This document shows, in pieces, positions 1 through 12,411 of a stretch of 64,000 nt of DNA (its first letter is position 1; each line of letters opens with the position of its first letter). This stretch comes from Nemopilema nomurai. Lineage: Eukaryota; Cnidaria; Scyphozoa; Rhizostomeae; Rhizostomatidae. Under the pieces are notes generated by a model. It made no database searches and was not told the DNA's origin. It saw only the letters and a list, made by a program, of their open reading frames with translations. The stretch is from the NCBI GenBank assembly GCA_003864495.1, contig PEDN01001385.1:1-64000 (forward strand), written 5' to 3'. Both the position numbers and the translations under genes were made by a program.

Positions 1-537
1 ACTTCGAAAACCACGCATATCTTGCAAAATACACGTCTAAGAACTAAACCAAGTACACCAATAGGTTGCCCTTGTTCTGCACTACAAGACACTGGTAGAA
101 ACGAAGGTCGGAATTTTCTTTCAGTTTTGACCAATTTTGCAAGGCTATAGCCTTGGCGTTTTGCGCAAAACAGGGCAACTTTGAAAATCACTCATATCTT
201 GGAAAATACACGTCTAAGAGCTGATCCAAGTACACAAACAGGTTTCCTTGTTCTGCTCTACAAGATATATATAAAAGAGAAGGTCGGAACTTTGCATCAG
301 TTTTGACCAATTTTGCATAGCCTTGTCGTTTTGCGTAAAATGGCTATATCCTTGCTTTTTTGACAGATATGACAATGTCCTGTATACCTTTGTAACTCTT
401 GAAATACTGATCAGAAAATGACGAAACTACCATCAATATGCTTCTAATGATGTGCCCTAATTGCGCAAGTTATAAAATAAAAATTCATTTTTCGATCAGT
501 AATTGCCCTTTTTGCAAGGCTAAAGTCTCGTTTTTTT

Positions 538-746
538 ACATTGGTGGTAGTTTCGTAATTTTCTGTTCAGCATTTCAAGAGTTACAAAGGTATACAGAAC
601 CTTTTCATATCTATAATATGAAAAGGTATGAATTTACAGAATTTACATGAATCAGTATGAATTTGAATTTAAAGATATGAAAAGGTTCTGTATACTTTTG
701 TATCTCTGGAAATACTGAACAGAAAATTACGAAACTACCACCAATG
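538..746. repeat. Foldback (inverted repeat), about 75-bp arms
   Basis: The left arm at 538-612 and the right arm at 673-746 are reverse complements with only a few mismatches, around a spacer of about 60 bp. Both arms carry the 'gaaactaccaccaatgt' and 'ggttctgtata' motifs of the surrounding repeat, so this looks like two repeat copies joined head to head. Confidence 0.75.
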
Positions 747-867
747 TGCTTCTAATGTCGTACCCTAAAAGTGCAAGTCATGGAAGGGAACTTTGTTTTT
801 CGATCAGAAATTGCCCTTTTCGAAAGGCAATAACCTTGCTTTTTTGACCGATTTACCAATGTCTTGT

Positions 868-1201
868 AAACCTTTATAACTCTGGAAGTATTGATCAGAA
901 AATGATGAAACTACCATCAATGTGATTCTAATGATGTGCCCAACAAGTGCAAGTCATGGAAGGGAAATTTGTTTTTCGCTCAGCAAACTGCCCTTTTGAC
1001 AAGGCTATAGCCTTGCATTTTGACCGATTTACAAATGTCCTGTATACCTTTGTATCTCTGGAAAGCCTTGCCAGAAGCGCAGTTTCTGATCGGAAAATGA
1101 GTTTTCCTTTAATGACTTGCACTAGCAGGGCACACCATTAGATGCACATTGATTGTAGTTTCATCATTTGCTGATCAGTATTTCCAGAGTTACAGAGGTT
1201 T
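868..1201. repeat. Second foldback, about 120-bp arms around the palindrome
   Basis: The segment 868-990 read forward matches 1079-1201 read in reverse complement with moderate divergence (for example 'aactctggaagtattgatca' against 'aactctggaaatactgatca'). The centre contains the CAAGGCTATAGCCTTG core at 1000-1015. The symmetry explains the similar short frames on both strands. Confidence 0.7.
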
Positions 1202-1250
1202 TAAAGGCATTTGTGTATTGGTCAAAAAAGCTTAGAAGAATTAGAAGGAC

Positions 1251-1900
1251 AGTCAGTTTGGAGTCTTTTGGTGCTAGTTACGTTGTTTTTGAATGAGTAT
1301 TTGCAGAGATATGATACTTCAAAAGTCGGGCTACTTCCTGAAGAAAATATACTAAGGCTATATATAGCCTTGCAAAATGACCATTTTTTAACCGAAAATT
1401 GATTTGCCTGAATATGAATTTGATTAAAAGGGCAGTCAGTTTGGAGTCTTTTGATGCAAGTTACTTCCATTTTGAATGAGTATTTGCAGATATATGATGC
1501 TTCAAAAGTGGGGCTGTGTCCTGAGCAAAATACAGAGGCTATAGCCTTGCAAAATGACCATTTTTTGAACAAAAATTCGTTGGTCTAAATATGACTTGGA
1601 TTGAAAGGGAAGTCAGTTTGGAGTCTTTTGCTGCAAGTTACGTCAATTTTGAATGAGTATTTGCAATGATATGACGCTTCAAAAGTGTGTCCTGAGGAAG
1701 ATAACAAGGCTATAGCCTTGCAAAATGACCATTTTTGATCAAGAAATGACTAGGATTTAGTTTGGATTGGATTGCATGAGATCAATGACATGCAGTTTGG
1801 ATTCTTTTGGAGCAAATTCGATTCTTATTAATGTGTATTTACAAAGATACGAAGGTCCAAAATCGTGCTTTTTCCTGATTAAAACACCAAGGATTTAGCC
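1251..1900 (+). repeat. Tandem array, unit about 180 bp, 3.5 copies
   Basis: The motif 'cagtttggagtctttt' recurs at about 1254, 1437, 1614 and, decayed, 1793, giving spacings of about 183, 177 and 179 bp. Each full unit also holds 'gaatgagtatttgca', 'cttcaaaagt' and the 'ctatagccttgcaaaatgacc' core in the same order. The last copy is the most decayed. Confidence 0.75.
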
Positions 1901-2110
1901 TTTCAAAGTGACCACGTTTGAGCCACAATTATTTTGTCTAGATATGTCTTGGAATGAAAGTTTCGTTCTTATACAATAGTTCTTATACACTATTTATAGA
2001 AATATGACGGTTTAAATGTTGCTGAAAATGACTATATTCGGCCCAGACTTAATTTGTCGCAAAATGGCTTGGAAATTATAAGAAATTGATTTGGAGATCA
2101 TGCTCTGAAA

Positions 2111-3556
2111 AGGGGAATCGGCATTAAGGTACGTAAAAATGTCATGCAAGGCCCCGATACTGTCTCAGTGGACACCAGATAGTAGATTAGAAGCAGAACA
2201 ACGATAATCGGCTTAACAGGTCGAGCGATTTGAAAACCGCAGCTAGAAACTTTGATAAGGAAATTATGGAAGCCTTCGTTTATATGGAATTTTCTCCATT
2301 TCCAAAACTTCTTCTAGTTTCCAACATGGTATCATTATGTTCCTTATTAATTCTGCTATCAGAATGGGAAGTAATCGAAAGATGGATGGTATCATCAAGA
2401 AAACGTCTACCGTAACCTTAAAGAAAACCTGGTCACGAATAGCAGAATGACAGTAGAAGGCCATTAAAAGTTAAAAACCGATAGGATTTACTTTCGTCGC
2501 CATTTCTTGACTTGACAAGTCTTAACAAAAAAAGCAAGCAAAAGGAATTTCGCGCCTTTACAACCCCCCCCCCCCAAAAAAAAAGGGGAAAGCAACCGAC
2601 CCCTCCGGGAGATAAACACTATGGCATCTCGAATAATCTTTAGGTTCATCCCAAAAGTTCTCCATACTAGTGAAAAATGTTTAGCACGTGAGCATCTAAA
2701 ATGGGTGTGGGTGTCCATGATCGAAGTTTTATAGAGAAAGTCGATCTGGTGAATTTGTGTGTGAGCAATTTCCTTAAAATTGTGGCGGTGAAATGAAAAG
2801 CGTCATTCAAAGAAAGATGTATGTCTAGGTGAATTTTTCTTGTAACTATTAGGGCTACTTGATCAATGATAAATGATGATGTTCAATAGCTTGCAATTGA
2901 AATGTGAAAAAGATTTTAGGAGAGTGTAGTCAGAGAAGACCAATACTATGAAGGCCAAGAAACAATGCTAAGAAATGAAGAAAAATGTAAAGCAACAATT
3001 CTTGCTTGCAGAATGCATAGGTAAGAATAAGTACCAACAGGTATCGTATGTGCTACAAGGATTCAGTAGGGGCATGCGATTTGATGGCAAAAAGGTATTG
3101 CTTTTTCAAGGCAGAAAAAGAATAATTTCTTTAGTTCTTGATAAGAATTCGATTTACAAATTTTTCAAACAAGGCAATAAAATATATTGAGAATCATGTT
3201 GTTTCATTCTACTAACTATGACTACAGATATAAATGTTTTCATAAGTTTATTAAAAAATTCATGTGAAAATGGGTCCTGATATAAATTATCTTCCTCCTT
3301 TTCTCAATGACGTCACAGTCTTTGCACGAAAGAATCACTAGAATGATGAAAGCTTTAGAATGCACTTGGAACTACACCAGCGTTCGATGTTTAACTCGAA
3401 ATTCGTTTATGAGGTCTTATACATTAATACACTTTTAGGTACTTTCACAATACCAGCCACTAGATTGAAAAAATCTATAAAGAAGTGTAATTAGCATTCT
3501 ATTGAACGGTTCACGTTATCTAAATTGAGGCATATATACATATATATAATACATAC
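2111..3556. other. Non-coding stretch downstream of AP4M1
   Basis: I see no gene here. There is a C-run followed directly by an A-run at 2565-2584, a microsatellite-type sequence. The final coding exon of AP4M1, expected to encode only about ten residues, may lie here or beyond the left edge, but I could not find a convincing candidate. Confidence 0.4.
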
Positions 3557-6500
3557 CAGTGAGTGATAAATCTTATCCATCTCATTGGTGTGTACAGATT
3601 ATTCTTCTCGTATACTTTCAAGTAACGAATCGAAAGCCCGGAGCAGACGTACATCGGTATTTCGAAATCGACACTAAAAATTCCAAGACAAAATGTTATA
3701 CAAAATTGAAACAGGTGAAAAAATCTTAAGCGAAGCATTCTGTAGATTTTCATCAATCAACAAAAACGGACATGACAATGCTCAGACTGAATGGTCTCCG
3801 CAAATCATATTTTATTAACTCAGAAATTGCATAAAATCTTATTTACCAAAAACGCCAATTCATGGCCAAATTCTTATCTGTAGCTAGTTCACTGTAATAT
3901 ATTTACTTGGAAAGGAAGTTCAGTCATCTTGACACATTAGTAAAATTTTCAATAATTATACGATTCTTCTTTTTCTTTCAAACTTTGTTATTTAAATTTC
4001 AAACTGCTCTTATTTGTAAAAAAAGTGAGAGTCACTTTTGACCTATTCTACTGCGAAGTTTGGCCTCTACTCTCCTCAAGAGAAAAATCTGTCCACTAAA
4101 GCATTTAACCACAGCAGTACCGTCATGTCTGATACAAGTTAAAACGAAATGGTAATTAAAAGACTCCACTGAGCAAAATCCTTGTAAATAGCCTGGAGAA
4201 AATGTGGCTTTGTTACAGTGCAGTGACTGACTCGTGGCAAATACATTGTCTGTTATTATGCCTCTAGCATTTGAAACTAGGCCTGCAATTAGGAACAACT
4301 CTATTTCAAGGCTTTGATGGTGTTGTTTCTTTGTGAAAATTGGAATAGTTGACCAATTTATCTATATAAATAAGGACCTGGCTTTCAACAAATTTAGCTT
4401 TGCTAGTTTTGCCACTGCCTGTATTCGCCGTTGGAGAGAGAGAAATCAGGAGACTCCATTTCTAAACAAAAAATAACTTTTGGCTTTCGATTCGGTAGCT
4501 TGCAGTGGATCAGCGTGGAACACCAATGTTAAAACGCCCCCGGACATACAAATCAAGCATTACCTGATCGGACCGACCTCTTGTCTCGTTGAAGTTCCGG
4601 GTCCAGGTAAGATGATCTACAATTGAAACAAATGAACATTTGAATGCGCTCCAGAAATCACTGGAGTCCCTGTTTCGCATGTTTCAATAGCCATCGCGGA
4701 AATGTCGTTCAGGCCTGATTTAGAGTGAAAATGAAAAATGCTTTTAATAACAGACATTTAGATAGGTTTTCAGAAAATAAAAACGAAATCAGTATAAACA
4801 TTAAGCATAAACGTGAGTGCTATTTATAGTTTTTGCTAAAAAGGAGCTGAGCTCATTGGCTGGTTACCGTAACAGGGAATTTCGCGGCACCAAATCTCCC
4901 CCATCTGAGGCTTGGTGGCTCACTTCAACTTCAAAATAGTGCCTCTTTCTTACAAGGTGATTTGCGAATTTTCACCCAAAGGCGTAGCATGAAATGATTC
5001 CTCTGGCCATAGTGGCATTAAGAAAGATCAAGTTGCTATTTGAGTAAAAATGTCACATTGCTACGTGAATTTCTGTCAACAACGTTACCATTTATCTGGA
5101 AAGTGGGTCATAAGGAATTTTAATGGATAACCTTGAATTTAGCAAAGTGCTCTTTGCCTCCCAACATCTTTTTAATGCCCCAAATAATGCATTTTTCACT
5201 AGCTCTGTATTCCGCTGTCTTCGATCCTGTCGTGGCTTCATGCGAGGTACTAAGAACAGAAAAACTTCCCGGTACTCTCATTTAAACTATGAAGATTATG
5301 ATTAGTATAACATTGACAAGGAATACAGCTGAAACATTATAAAAGTGATATTATAAAGGAAACAAGTTTTAATGGTAACTCGAAAATTACGAAAAATCTA
5401 TAAAACCAAAATAGTTTCAATTTCCTTTGGAGCCATCTGCACTTTATTGTCGGAGCCGAAAACGCCAATAAATGTCGGTTATTAAACTTAGAAAAAAACA
5501 AATACTAAAATTCCTCTGCTATAGAGCTGCAAAACAAAAACATCTATATAGACTAAAGTTTTTAAAAACCTTTTTTAAGTGGAGTACAGTAACAAGCATA
5601 AACATGATAAAGCAAAAAACGAGTTCAAAGCTTGCTTTTACCTTAGAGTTGTCCTTGGTACTGGCAAGCGAATGAGGATATTAGCAACGGAGCTAAAAGG
5701 AAGGAATAAGATAGCTTTTGTAAAAGAAAGTTAGATTTAAAAAAATCTTGCTAAACATATCATTAACTAAATTACCATTATGTTACTTATTTATTAAGTA
5801 TCTAACGACGAATGCCACGCATGAGTAACGTCCCATCTACCAGAATTGAAAATCTAAAATCATCAAACCTTTTTGCAAAAGAGGTTGCATTGATTGTATG
5901 AGTCGATACATTTAAAGGTTTAATATTACTATCTTCGTAGAACTCGAGTAAATTGAAAGGCTATTTTATCATTCAATGCGATTTAAAATAACAAACTTTG
6001 AAGTTGGAAGTTCACAACAGAGTTTGAGCTGGACATTGATTGATCTGAAAAGAAAATGACGGTTCTAAACAGTGGTTTAAAACAGGTCGTGTCTACGGTT
6101 TTTCGCTTGATTCTTAATAATATGAAAGTCATTGACAATCAAAATATCCCGCAATAGGAGATAGCATTGAATTGGCTGCTTTTGTCCCAAAGTTTTATAT
6201 TCAGGACAAATCCTGGTCAGAGGCAAATGCATTGCTTTATCAAATATTGACAAAAACGTTACTTCAGGTAGCTTTAAAAGTACTTCGAATTTAATTCTAT
6301 AGAAATTAGCTCACAGCAAAACAAATCGCTAGCACAGGATAAAAATGTCAGCAGAAAAGAAAATGTAGACTTAAAAAATTAAGTTTGTTAGAAAGAGTTG
6401 CACTAAAATTGTTGAAAATATGAATTTAAGGATTAATATCCGTTAACAAATTGTGACGAAGGACGCTCTGACAAAAACAGCCCACAGGCATAACATGTTC

Positions 6501-8021
6501 ATAAAAAGCTATTACTGCTTTACAGAATTTCCAACGTATTCTATTCGTTAACCATTTTTACGATTAAACAATATCGCTATCGACACGTGACAAGCTGCTT
6601 ACGTTTTTCGCCAAGACTTTTCATAGCAATTCAAGGCTGAAAAATTGCCTTCTGTGCTATTATAAGCATACTTCATAACATAGGCTTAAACTTAAATACT
6701 GAAGGCCTCGATTGTCTAAACCGGTTGTCAATGCAAACATTTGGGCTGTAACCACGCGATGATTTGTAGCCCATGACCTCTTTTTCACGAATGGTATTGG
6801 CCAATTAAAATAGTTTTGTCGTGATGAAGGAAATTTAGATTCCAATGAGGTAAGAGATTACTGGGTCATTGGAAAATGCGCTCTCCAAACGATTTGCAAA
6901 TTTGCTTTTAAAATAAAGAATTTCTCACTTTCCATCCTCTGCTTCGTCTATGTACGGATAAAGGCGAAACGGCAACGGCTTTGGGAAATCGCCAGTTATT
7001 CGATAAGTCATGGCTTTGAACTACAACGAAAGAGCATTTTTGGAATCAATGTCATCAAGACTACGGTCCATTTGTAACGATAAATGTATGCAATAGATTG
7101 CAATTGAAAAATTTTCAGTCCATTTGACTATCCAGTTAATATTGTTTCATTCAACGATTTAAATGCGAAAAGGTTCAGTGATTGAGCTCTGCATACCTCG
7201 CCATCGGGTGGTTCGACATTTAGTTGACAGGTACTTTCAAGCATGCTCGCGTCGACCTTTTCATGTAAACTATAATCATCGAACAGTATGCTTTTATGGG
7301 ATCCTACAAGTAAAAGTGCTAAGAACAGTTACTATTCCGGCAATAGCTCAAACTGGTAGCACAACTACTTGATAGCATTTAAAGCAGCGTTTTTAAAATG
7401 TGGACAGGCTCCAAGGCATGTTCTTAAAATGTGGACAAGTTCATGTTCTAGCCATGAAAATAAAAAAATTGCAAAAAGGCTCCAAGACTAATCAGGCACG
7501 AGTTTATTGCCATCCAAAACAATTGATATTAGTAACAGGCATTCATACTGTCAAGATAGAGACGACGACTGATTCGCCTATCGAGAAGAAAACAGAAGAC
7601 AACACGACTACAAATGACGTGGTTAGAGTTTCATGCGAGGATGCTAGTTGACATATGGACTGGGTAGCGTGGTTCGTGATTCCATCTTTCTCTCGTAACA
7701 AGTATTTAAACTTCATAGAGACTGACGCCTACCAGCACATTTGGGACCAAATGCGATGTCATCATTCAGCCCAATACGAATTTCTATGAAAAGGATGAAG
7801 CCACGTGTTAACCATCACAAATCGTGAAGACATTAAATCTGAAACATTGGAGCATATCTGGACAAGCCAACATATACAATGAAAATTTTTTTAAATCTTA
7901 TTTGAGAGTCCAAAGAGCTTAAGAAAAAGAAGACAGATTTCAAAAGACGCTTGCCTGGGTTTCCAGCTAAAAAGCTTTTCACTTGGATGCAGCCATCTAT
8001 TTCGGACCTGATAAGATTTCC
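3557..8021 (-). CDS. AP4M1: AP4M1 exons 8 onward: mu-homology (cargo-binding) domain
   Basis: Exon 8 encodes SEIDGCIQVKSFLAGNP; exon 9 IRIGLNDDIAFG; exon 10 the segment ending LNVEPPDGE; exon 11 FKAMTYRITGDFPKPLPFRL, the family's 'MRYQL...PLPFRL' stretch; exon 12 SINVQLKLCCELPTSK; exon 13 ILPGPGTSTRQEVG; exon 14 GKTSKAKFVESQ. The exon 3673-3557 encodes VDFEIPMYVCSGLSIRYLKV and MRWIRFITH, matching the domain's 'FELP..TCSGLQVRFL' end, and stops at a GTATGT donor, so a short final exon must follow. An open frame at about 4120-4041 (VVKCFSGQIFLL, VEAKLRSRI) may be the missing strand, but I could not make its phase fit. The exon 8 donor appears to be GC (CAG/GCAAGC). Confidence 0.85.
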
Positions 8022-11000
8022 CTGAAGCGAAAAACCGTTTAAGAATAAGGCCTGCAGGCATCGATCGATGACTTCCTGATGAATGCCATTTTCCATCGAA
8101 GAATAAGTAGGGAAAACAACTAATGCTTGAAGTGGGCAGTTGTAATACAAAACAATAGCAGCTCCATCTTACAAATCTTTCGTGTACATTTCATACCATG
8201 GAATGCAAAAGGCTTTTATAGGCAGGGCTACATTAAAGTTTTTCTTGAAATGGCCAAAAATAACTTCCACCTACCACCCATCATGGCTTTGATCCAAAAT
8301 ACGCAACTTACTTTAAAAATGAGTGCCGTAAGAACAAATTATACATACATCTGCTGAAAACAGCACTGTTAGTCTTTCAAGAACGTCAATAAACACATCA
8401 TTCTTACGACCCCCTTTCTGTGAATGTAATGAGAGTAAGATCGAAAAGGTCCAAAATAAATAAAATTCAGAATAGCATAAAAGGGTCATATTATGAACAT
8501 CAATGAATATCGTCATAGGCCGTCCGTCAGAAAATGGTCCAGTGCTGTGTAGGCAGATATGTGAATGTTGACACATTTGTATTATATATATCACGAATAG
8601 TCGCTACACTAAAGGCCAAAATGCTCAATGCTATTGTCATTTGGCTGTTGTTATCCGTAGCAAAAGTTGCTGTTATTAATGGCAATAGTTTCTATTTTCC
8701 TGGTAAGATTCTAATAACATCAATCACCAACCCGATACTTAATAACACCTAATAAAAACATAAATTCATGATACCTTGATAGCTACCGGAATGCTAAGGA
8801 AGTTGGCAAGTTAAATGCTTTAGGGTTCCAAATGGCACATTTACAAGTGAGAAAATCAATATCTTTCAAACGAAACTTTACAACAAGAACTGTGTAAAAG
8901 TGAAAATTGGTTTACCTTCGTTGCTGCATGAACAGGAACATTTGAAGCAGTGCTTGGGAGAGATAGCTTGTCAGCACCAAACTAGAAGTGAAAACCAAAT
9001 TCATAACTATCATGCACACAAATAGGCAGACTTCATAACACAAAGGAGAGGATTTTTACTTACTGAGAAATATGAATGTGAACCTATCAACTAAATTTCA
9101 CCCAAAGATCATTTTAGAAAGTCTCCATATATGAATATTAATGTTACATGATACATATGAATCATGGTATATCAGTGGTCGTATGATGACCAGCCCGCAC
9201 CCACTCAAACTTCAGTGGAGAAGAGGGTCAGACTTAAAAAAGAAGTATGCAAAGGCTTAGGTCTTTTAGAATTTTGTGCAATAATAAAGCTTCAATTTGA
9301 ATTCTTTGTTTCTTTGACCAGCTTTAGGAAAGCAGTCCATCTGTTCGGAGAGCATGTGAATGTCTCAGAATAAATACCTGTAGACATGGCAAAAAAGAAT
9401 TGTTTAAGTAAGTACTGAGTAAAAATAAACAGACTAAATTTGATCCAGGCACTTGTTTTGATGTCCCTTCACCATCTGTCACAATATGAGCATCATGAAA
9501 AACAAAACATTTCAGCTGTTCAGTAGACATAATCTGTGGGTATCCAAAATCCTGAAGAAAAGATATGGCATCAATTATCAAGAATTGATATCTGATGGTC
9601 TCTTAAAAGCACTAAACATTATTTACATAGCAGTTAAATTCCAGTAAAGAATTATCAAATTTTAATGGATTGATAAGGAAACTTTTTCAAGGAAAAGAAT
9701 TAATTTATTCTAGAAAAATTCAGAAGACTGTTATCTACTTAAAAGAGGCCTCTGCTTTAGCAAACTTGCAAGGGCACCTTTTACAATCTGTTTGTAATCA
9801 AAGCAGGTAACTATCTTTCTTGTATCCTAATACCATAATAGCTTCCACCTACGTCAATGGTTTACAGCCACTCTTCATGTTAAATTGATAAAACGAAATG
9901 TCTTTAAATTGATTAATTTACTGCCCCGTGCAAAATAACAAGGTGCTTTCGGAAAAGTAGATAACTAAATTATAATTGAATATATCTTTCACTAAAGTAA
10001 CTCCTCTGGCAAATTCCATTTACAGCTTAACCTACCAGTACTTCATCTAGTATTTCATAAATCAGTGTGAAGTTCCACTGGATTGATTCCTCATTTAGAA
10101 CACCACAATAGTCTTTGCAAATGCCTATAATCCTGAAAAAAGAAATCATCTTCATATTAGGATGGCTAGAAGATGTCTGTAGCTAAATCTCTGCAATCGT
10201 GCTCTACTTCAGTAAATCATTGAACTTCCCAAAACTTTCATAGTTGCATCTTATCACAAGTCTGCTTATTGCATACTAAATGTATAATTGTAACAGTTTA
10301 ATCCATATGCACATTGATATTTAGCAATTAGGGGAATGAAAATGGACGATATCTATAGTTTAATTCTTTATCTAAGAAGAGAAGGATGTAGATGCAGTTA
10401 ACAGATAAGATATTTAAGAAAAAATTAGAAGAGGACATCTTTCCTATCTTGCTAAATCCTTTCAAAAAACTTTGAGAGGGTTAGTTTCCTCTCATATCTA
10501 TGTTTCAAAATGCTACCAAAATGAGTAAACATCTATTCTGAATAAGCCTGATAAATTGATAGCTTTTCCAAAGAAATGTGTCTACATTGTTCAAATAATA
10601 TGAAGACATGAATGACAAGCACATTCAAATGATAAAATAATGAAAAAAAAATCAAAAAATAATTAAACATTAAATGGAATAATACAAATGGATACCTGTT
10701 CAATAGTTCTACTACATATGTTGGGCTGACATTCAATGTCATTGTAGTTGCCACAAAATAAAGTCCATATTTCTTCACAAAAATGAAATTTATTCCTTCA
10801 ACTGTCTGAAAGAAAAGACAATAATGGAACTGACTTTACACCAAACAATAAAACTAATGTACTCTTAAAACATTTAAAATCATCCACCTATATCAAAGTT
10901 TGAATGGGTATAAGCATATGTTAACTTGTGAAATGTTTATTACTAATATATTCCAGTAAGTATCTTACATACTATTTATAACTTTGTCAAAGTAGAGAAA

Positions 11001-11625
11001 ATACCAACAATATCCACTTAGAACAAATATTAAGGTTCAACTTTCATAACTTTAAAACAATTGTAAAAGATGTGGGTCAGTACAACATATTTAATTTGAA
11101 ATGACCCTTAGATAAACTATCAACTGTATTAAAAATAGAAGCAGCAGATTTTAAAGACCAGAATAAAAACTTTATTAAATAATATTTAATACTTACAAAG
11201 ATTGGATCAGCCACATCTTTATCTTTTGTATTTAGTTTTTGAAAGAAAATTTCAGTTGAGCCCTTCACAACATCTCTTCTATCTTTAAATGTTAAGTAGA
11301 CAAAACTTGCATGACAAATACAATATAAACCAAAAATATGAGCTATACATAAATAACTAATAAAACTTTGAATTAAACATTGGACTTCTTCATAAAAATT
11401 GGAATATGGACTAATGGAACTTTGAAAACTATGTTTATCTTATTTATCATTAATTTACAGAACAGCTATTCTATTTTTTAAATATATATTAGCGATGAAA
11501 TTCACACTGCCATTCAAATTACTTTTGTTGTACAAATTGCTTTATGGGCAGGTTAAACAAAGGATACAGTCTCTAAATACCAGTGTGCCCCCTTGTGCAC
11601 TGAGTATGAAAAACTGTGATATCAT
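3557..11625 (-). CDS. AP4M1: AP-4 complex subunit mu (AP4M1), multi-exon, 3' end incomplete
   Basis: Medium subunit of the AP-4 adaptor, which recognises tyrosine-based sorting signals and packages cargo at the trans-Golgi network. Exons on the minus strand, from the start: 11625-11568, 11282-11197, 10805-10696, 10132-10036, 9551-9435, 8981-8916, 8417-8349, 8021-7955, 7783-7733, 7303-7197, 7020-6929, 6044-5993, 4616-4564, 4414-4378, then (after a gap) 3673-3557. Reading phase is continuous through the first fourteen. The protein opens MISQFFILSAQG, the family's characteristic start, and resembles vertebrate AP4M1 along its length. About 393 residues are recovered against roughly 450 in human; the missing part lies between 4378 and 3673 and at the C-terminus. 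Donors of the exons ending at 5993 (GTTATT) and 4378 (GTCCTT) are weak and those two ends are uncertain. No stop or inactivating change was seen. Confidence 0.93.
8349..8981 (-). CDS. AP4M1: AP4M1 exons 6-7: linker into the mu-homology domain
   Basis: Exon 6 (8981-8916) encodes FGADKLSLPSTASN, corresponding to the flexible 'LFGAE...SSAA' linker of vertebrate AP4M1. Exon 7 (8417-8349) encodes KNDVFIDVLERLTVLFSAD, the first strand of the cargo-binding domain. Both exons are phase 0 at both ends (66 and 69 nt). The match of the short linker exon supports the weak exon 5 donor, because it joins as GSNL-FGAD. Confidence 0.9.
9435..11625 (-). CDS. AP4M1: AP4M1 exons 1-5: N-terminal longin-like domain
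   Basis: Exon 1 (11625-11568) encodes MISQFFILSAQGGTLVFRD; a phase-1 split codon joins exon 2 (11282-11197), giving RRDVVKGSTEIFFQKL. Exon 3 (10805-10696) holds VKKYGLYFVATTMTLNVSP, matching the family pattern in which a Gly-Leu-Tyr strand is followed by Asn-Val-Ser-Pro. Exon 4 (10132-10036) carries the DYCG motif and LIYEILDEVL; exon 5 (9551-9435) begins DFGYPQIMSTEQLK. This is the part of a mu subunit that packs against the large chains. Donors are GTATCC, GTAAGT, GTATCC, GTAGGT and GTCTGT; acceptors all end in AG. Introns are 285-900 bp and show nothing else recognisable. Confidence 0.92.
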
Positions 11626-12411
11626 GGTCAATAGAGTGTAAAATTAGTAATCATCCTTGTTGCTTTTGTGCAGTCATTTAAATCTAGAAGAATAAAAAAA
11701 ACACTAAACCAGTCTGTAATAACTTTGTAATATGTAGTAAAGATAGTTCTTGAAGAGTTTCTCAAAGTTATAAAACATTATTTCAATTCAGACTTATTGT
11801 CAAAAAATTCTGATTTAGATGTGGTGTATTGCTTCATTAGTGCCCCCCATCCTGTGATAGATTGTGGGCGCATACTCCAGAAAATGCTATTACAAAACTT
11901 AATCGTTTTATGCTTGGTATCAATCTTTCAGGAATATGACTTATACAAGGGGGAGTTAAGCAAGTAAACGTGTGTAGCCAGATACCACCAAGTCGCGTTT
12001 ACCTCACAAAATTGCTGCAGAGTGGCTGTGGTGTGGCGGGGACTACACACCAACACCCCATCTTAACCTTCAACAACTTATTCTGCAAAAATCATTGCCT
12101 CCCGCCACTTAAACATTTTACTTCCTAATTTTATTTGCTTACAAACCTGTCACTGCCTAAATCTAGAATGATTAACTTTTGTGACGCTATAATGTATCAT
12201 CTTCTTCCATGAAGACCGGCAATTTGAGGATAAGGATTACTTTTACTTCCACTGCTTCCGCGATGTACAATATTTATTTTGCCTCGTTATGGAAAACTTG
12301 GTGGTACAATTGAAATTAAGGAGGTACACAGGAATCACACTTTGAGGAGGGAGCATAAGAAATTCCATTAGGCATTCTTGTTGTATTCACTGGCCTTAAC
12401 TTGTTGCAGCC
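11626..12411. promoter_or_regulatory. Putative bidirectional promoter between AP4M1 and the NAA10-like gene
   Basis: The two start codons face away from each other with 786 bp between them. Immediately before the NAA10-like ATG is 'acttgttgcag', which reads as a splice acceptor and suggests a 5'-UTR intron ending at 12410. I found no clear TATA box. That transcription is shared is inferred from layout only. Confidence 0.4.

Larger units (their letters stand above)
1..2110. repeat. Diverged satellite/foldback repeat block with a palindromic core
   Basis: The block is made of imperfect copies of a few motifs. The hallmark is CAAGGCTATAGCCTTG, a perfect 16-bp palindrome at 140-155, 1000-1015 and 1705-1720, a 12-bp core at 1536-1547 and an expanded version at 1354-1371. 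Two sub-families share this core: one carries 'aactaccatcaatgtg' (near 427, 733, 908), the other 'cagtttggagtctttt' (near 1254, 1437, 1614, 1793). Short reading frames here are by-products; the two overlapping ones at 928-1141 begin and end alike on opposite strands because the DNA is nearly self-complementary. No transposase or reverse transcriptase is visible. It may continue to the left of the window. Confidence 0.8.

Noticed and set aside
928..1141. Overlapping 64-codon frames on opposite strands with similar ends
   Set aside because: The resemblance results from the inverted repeat, not from a protein family.
6660..6845. Minus-strand frame between AP4M1 exons
   Set aside because: It lies in the intron between exons 11 and 12; its translation does not match any part of the mu subunit, and exon 12 was found at 5993-6044.
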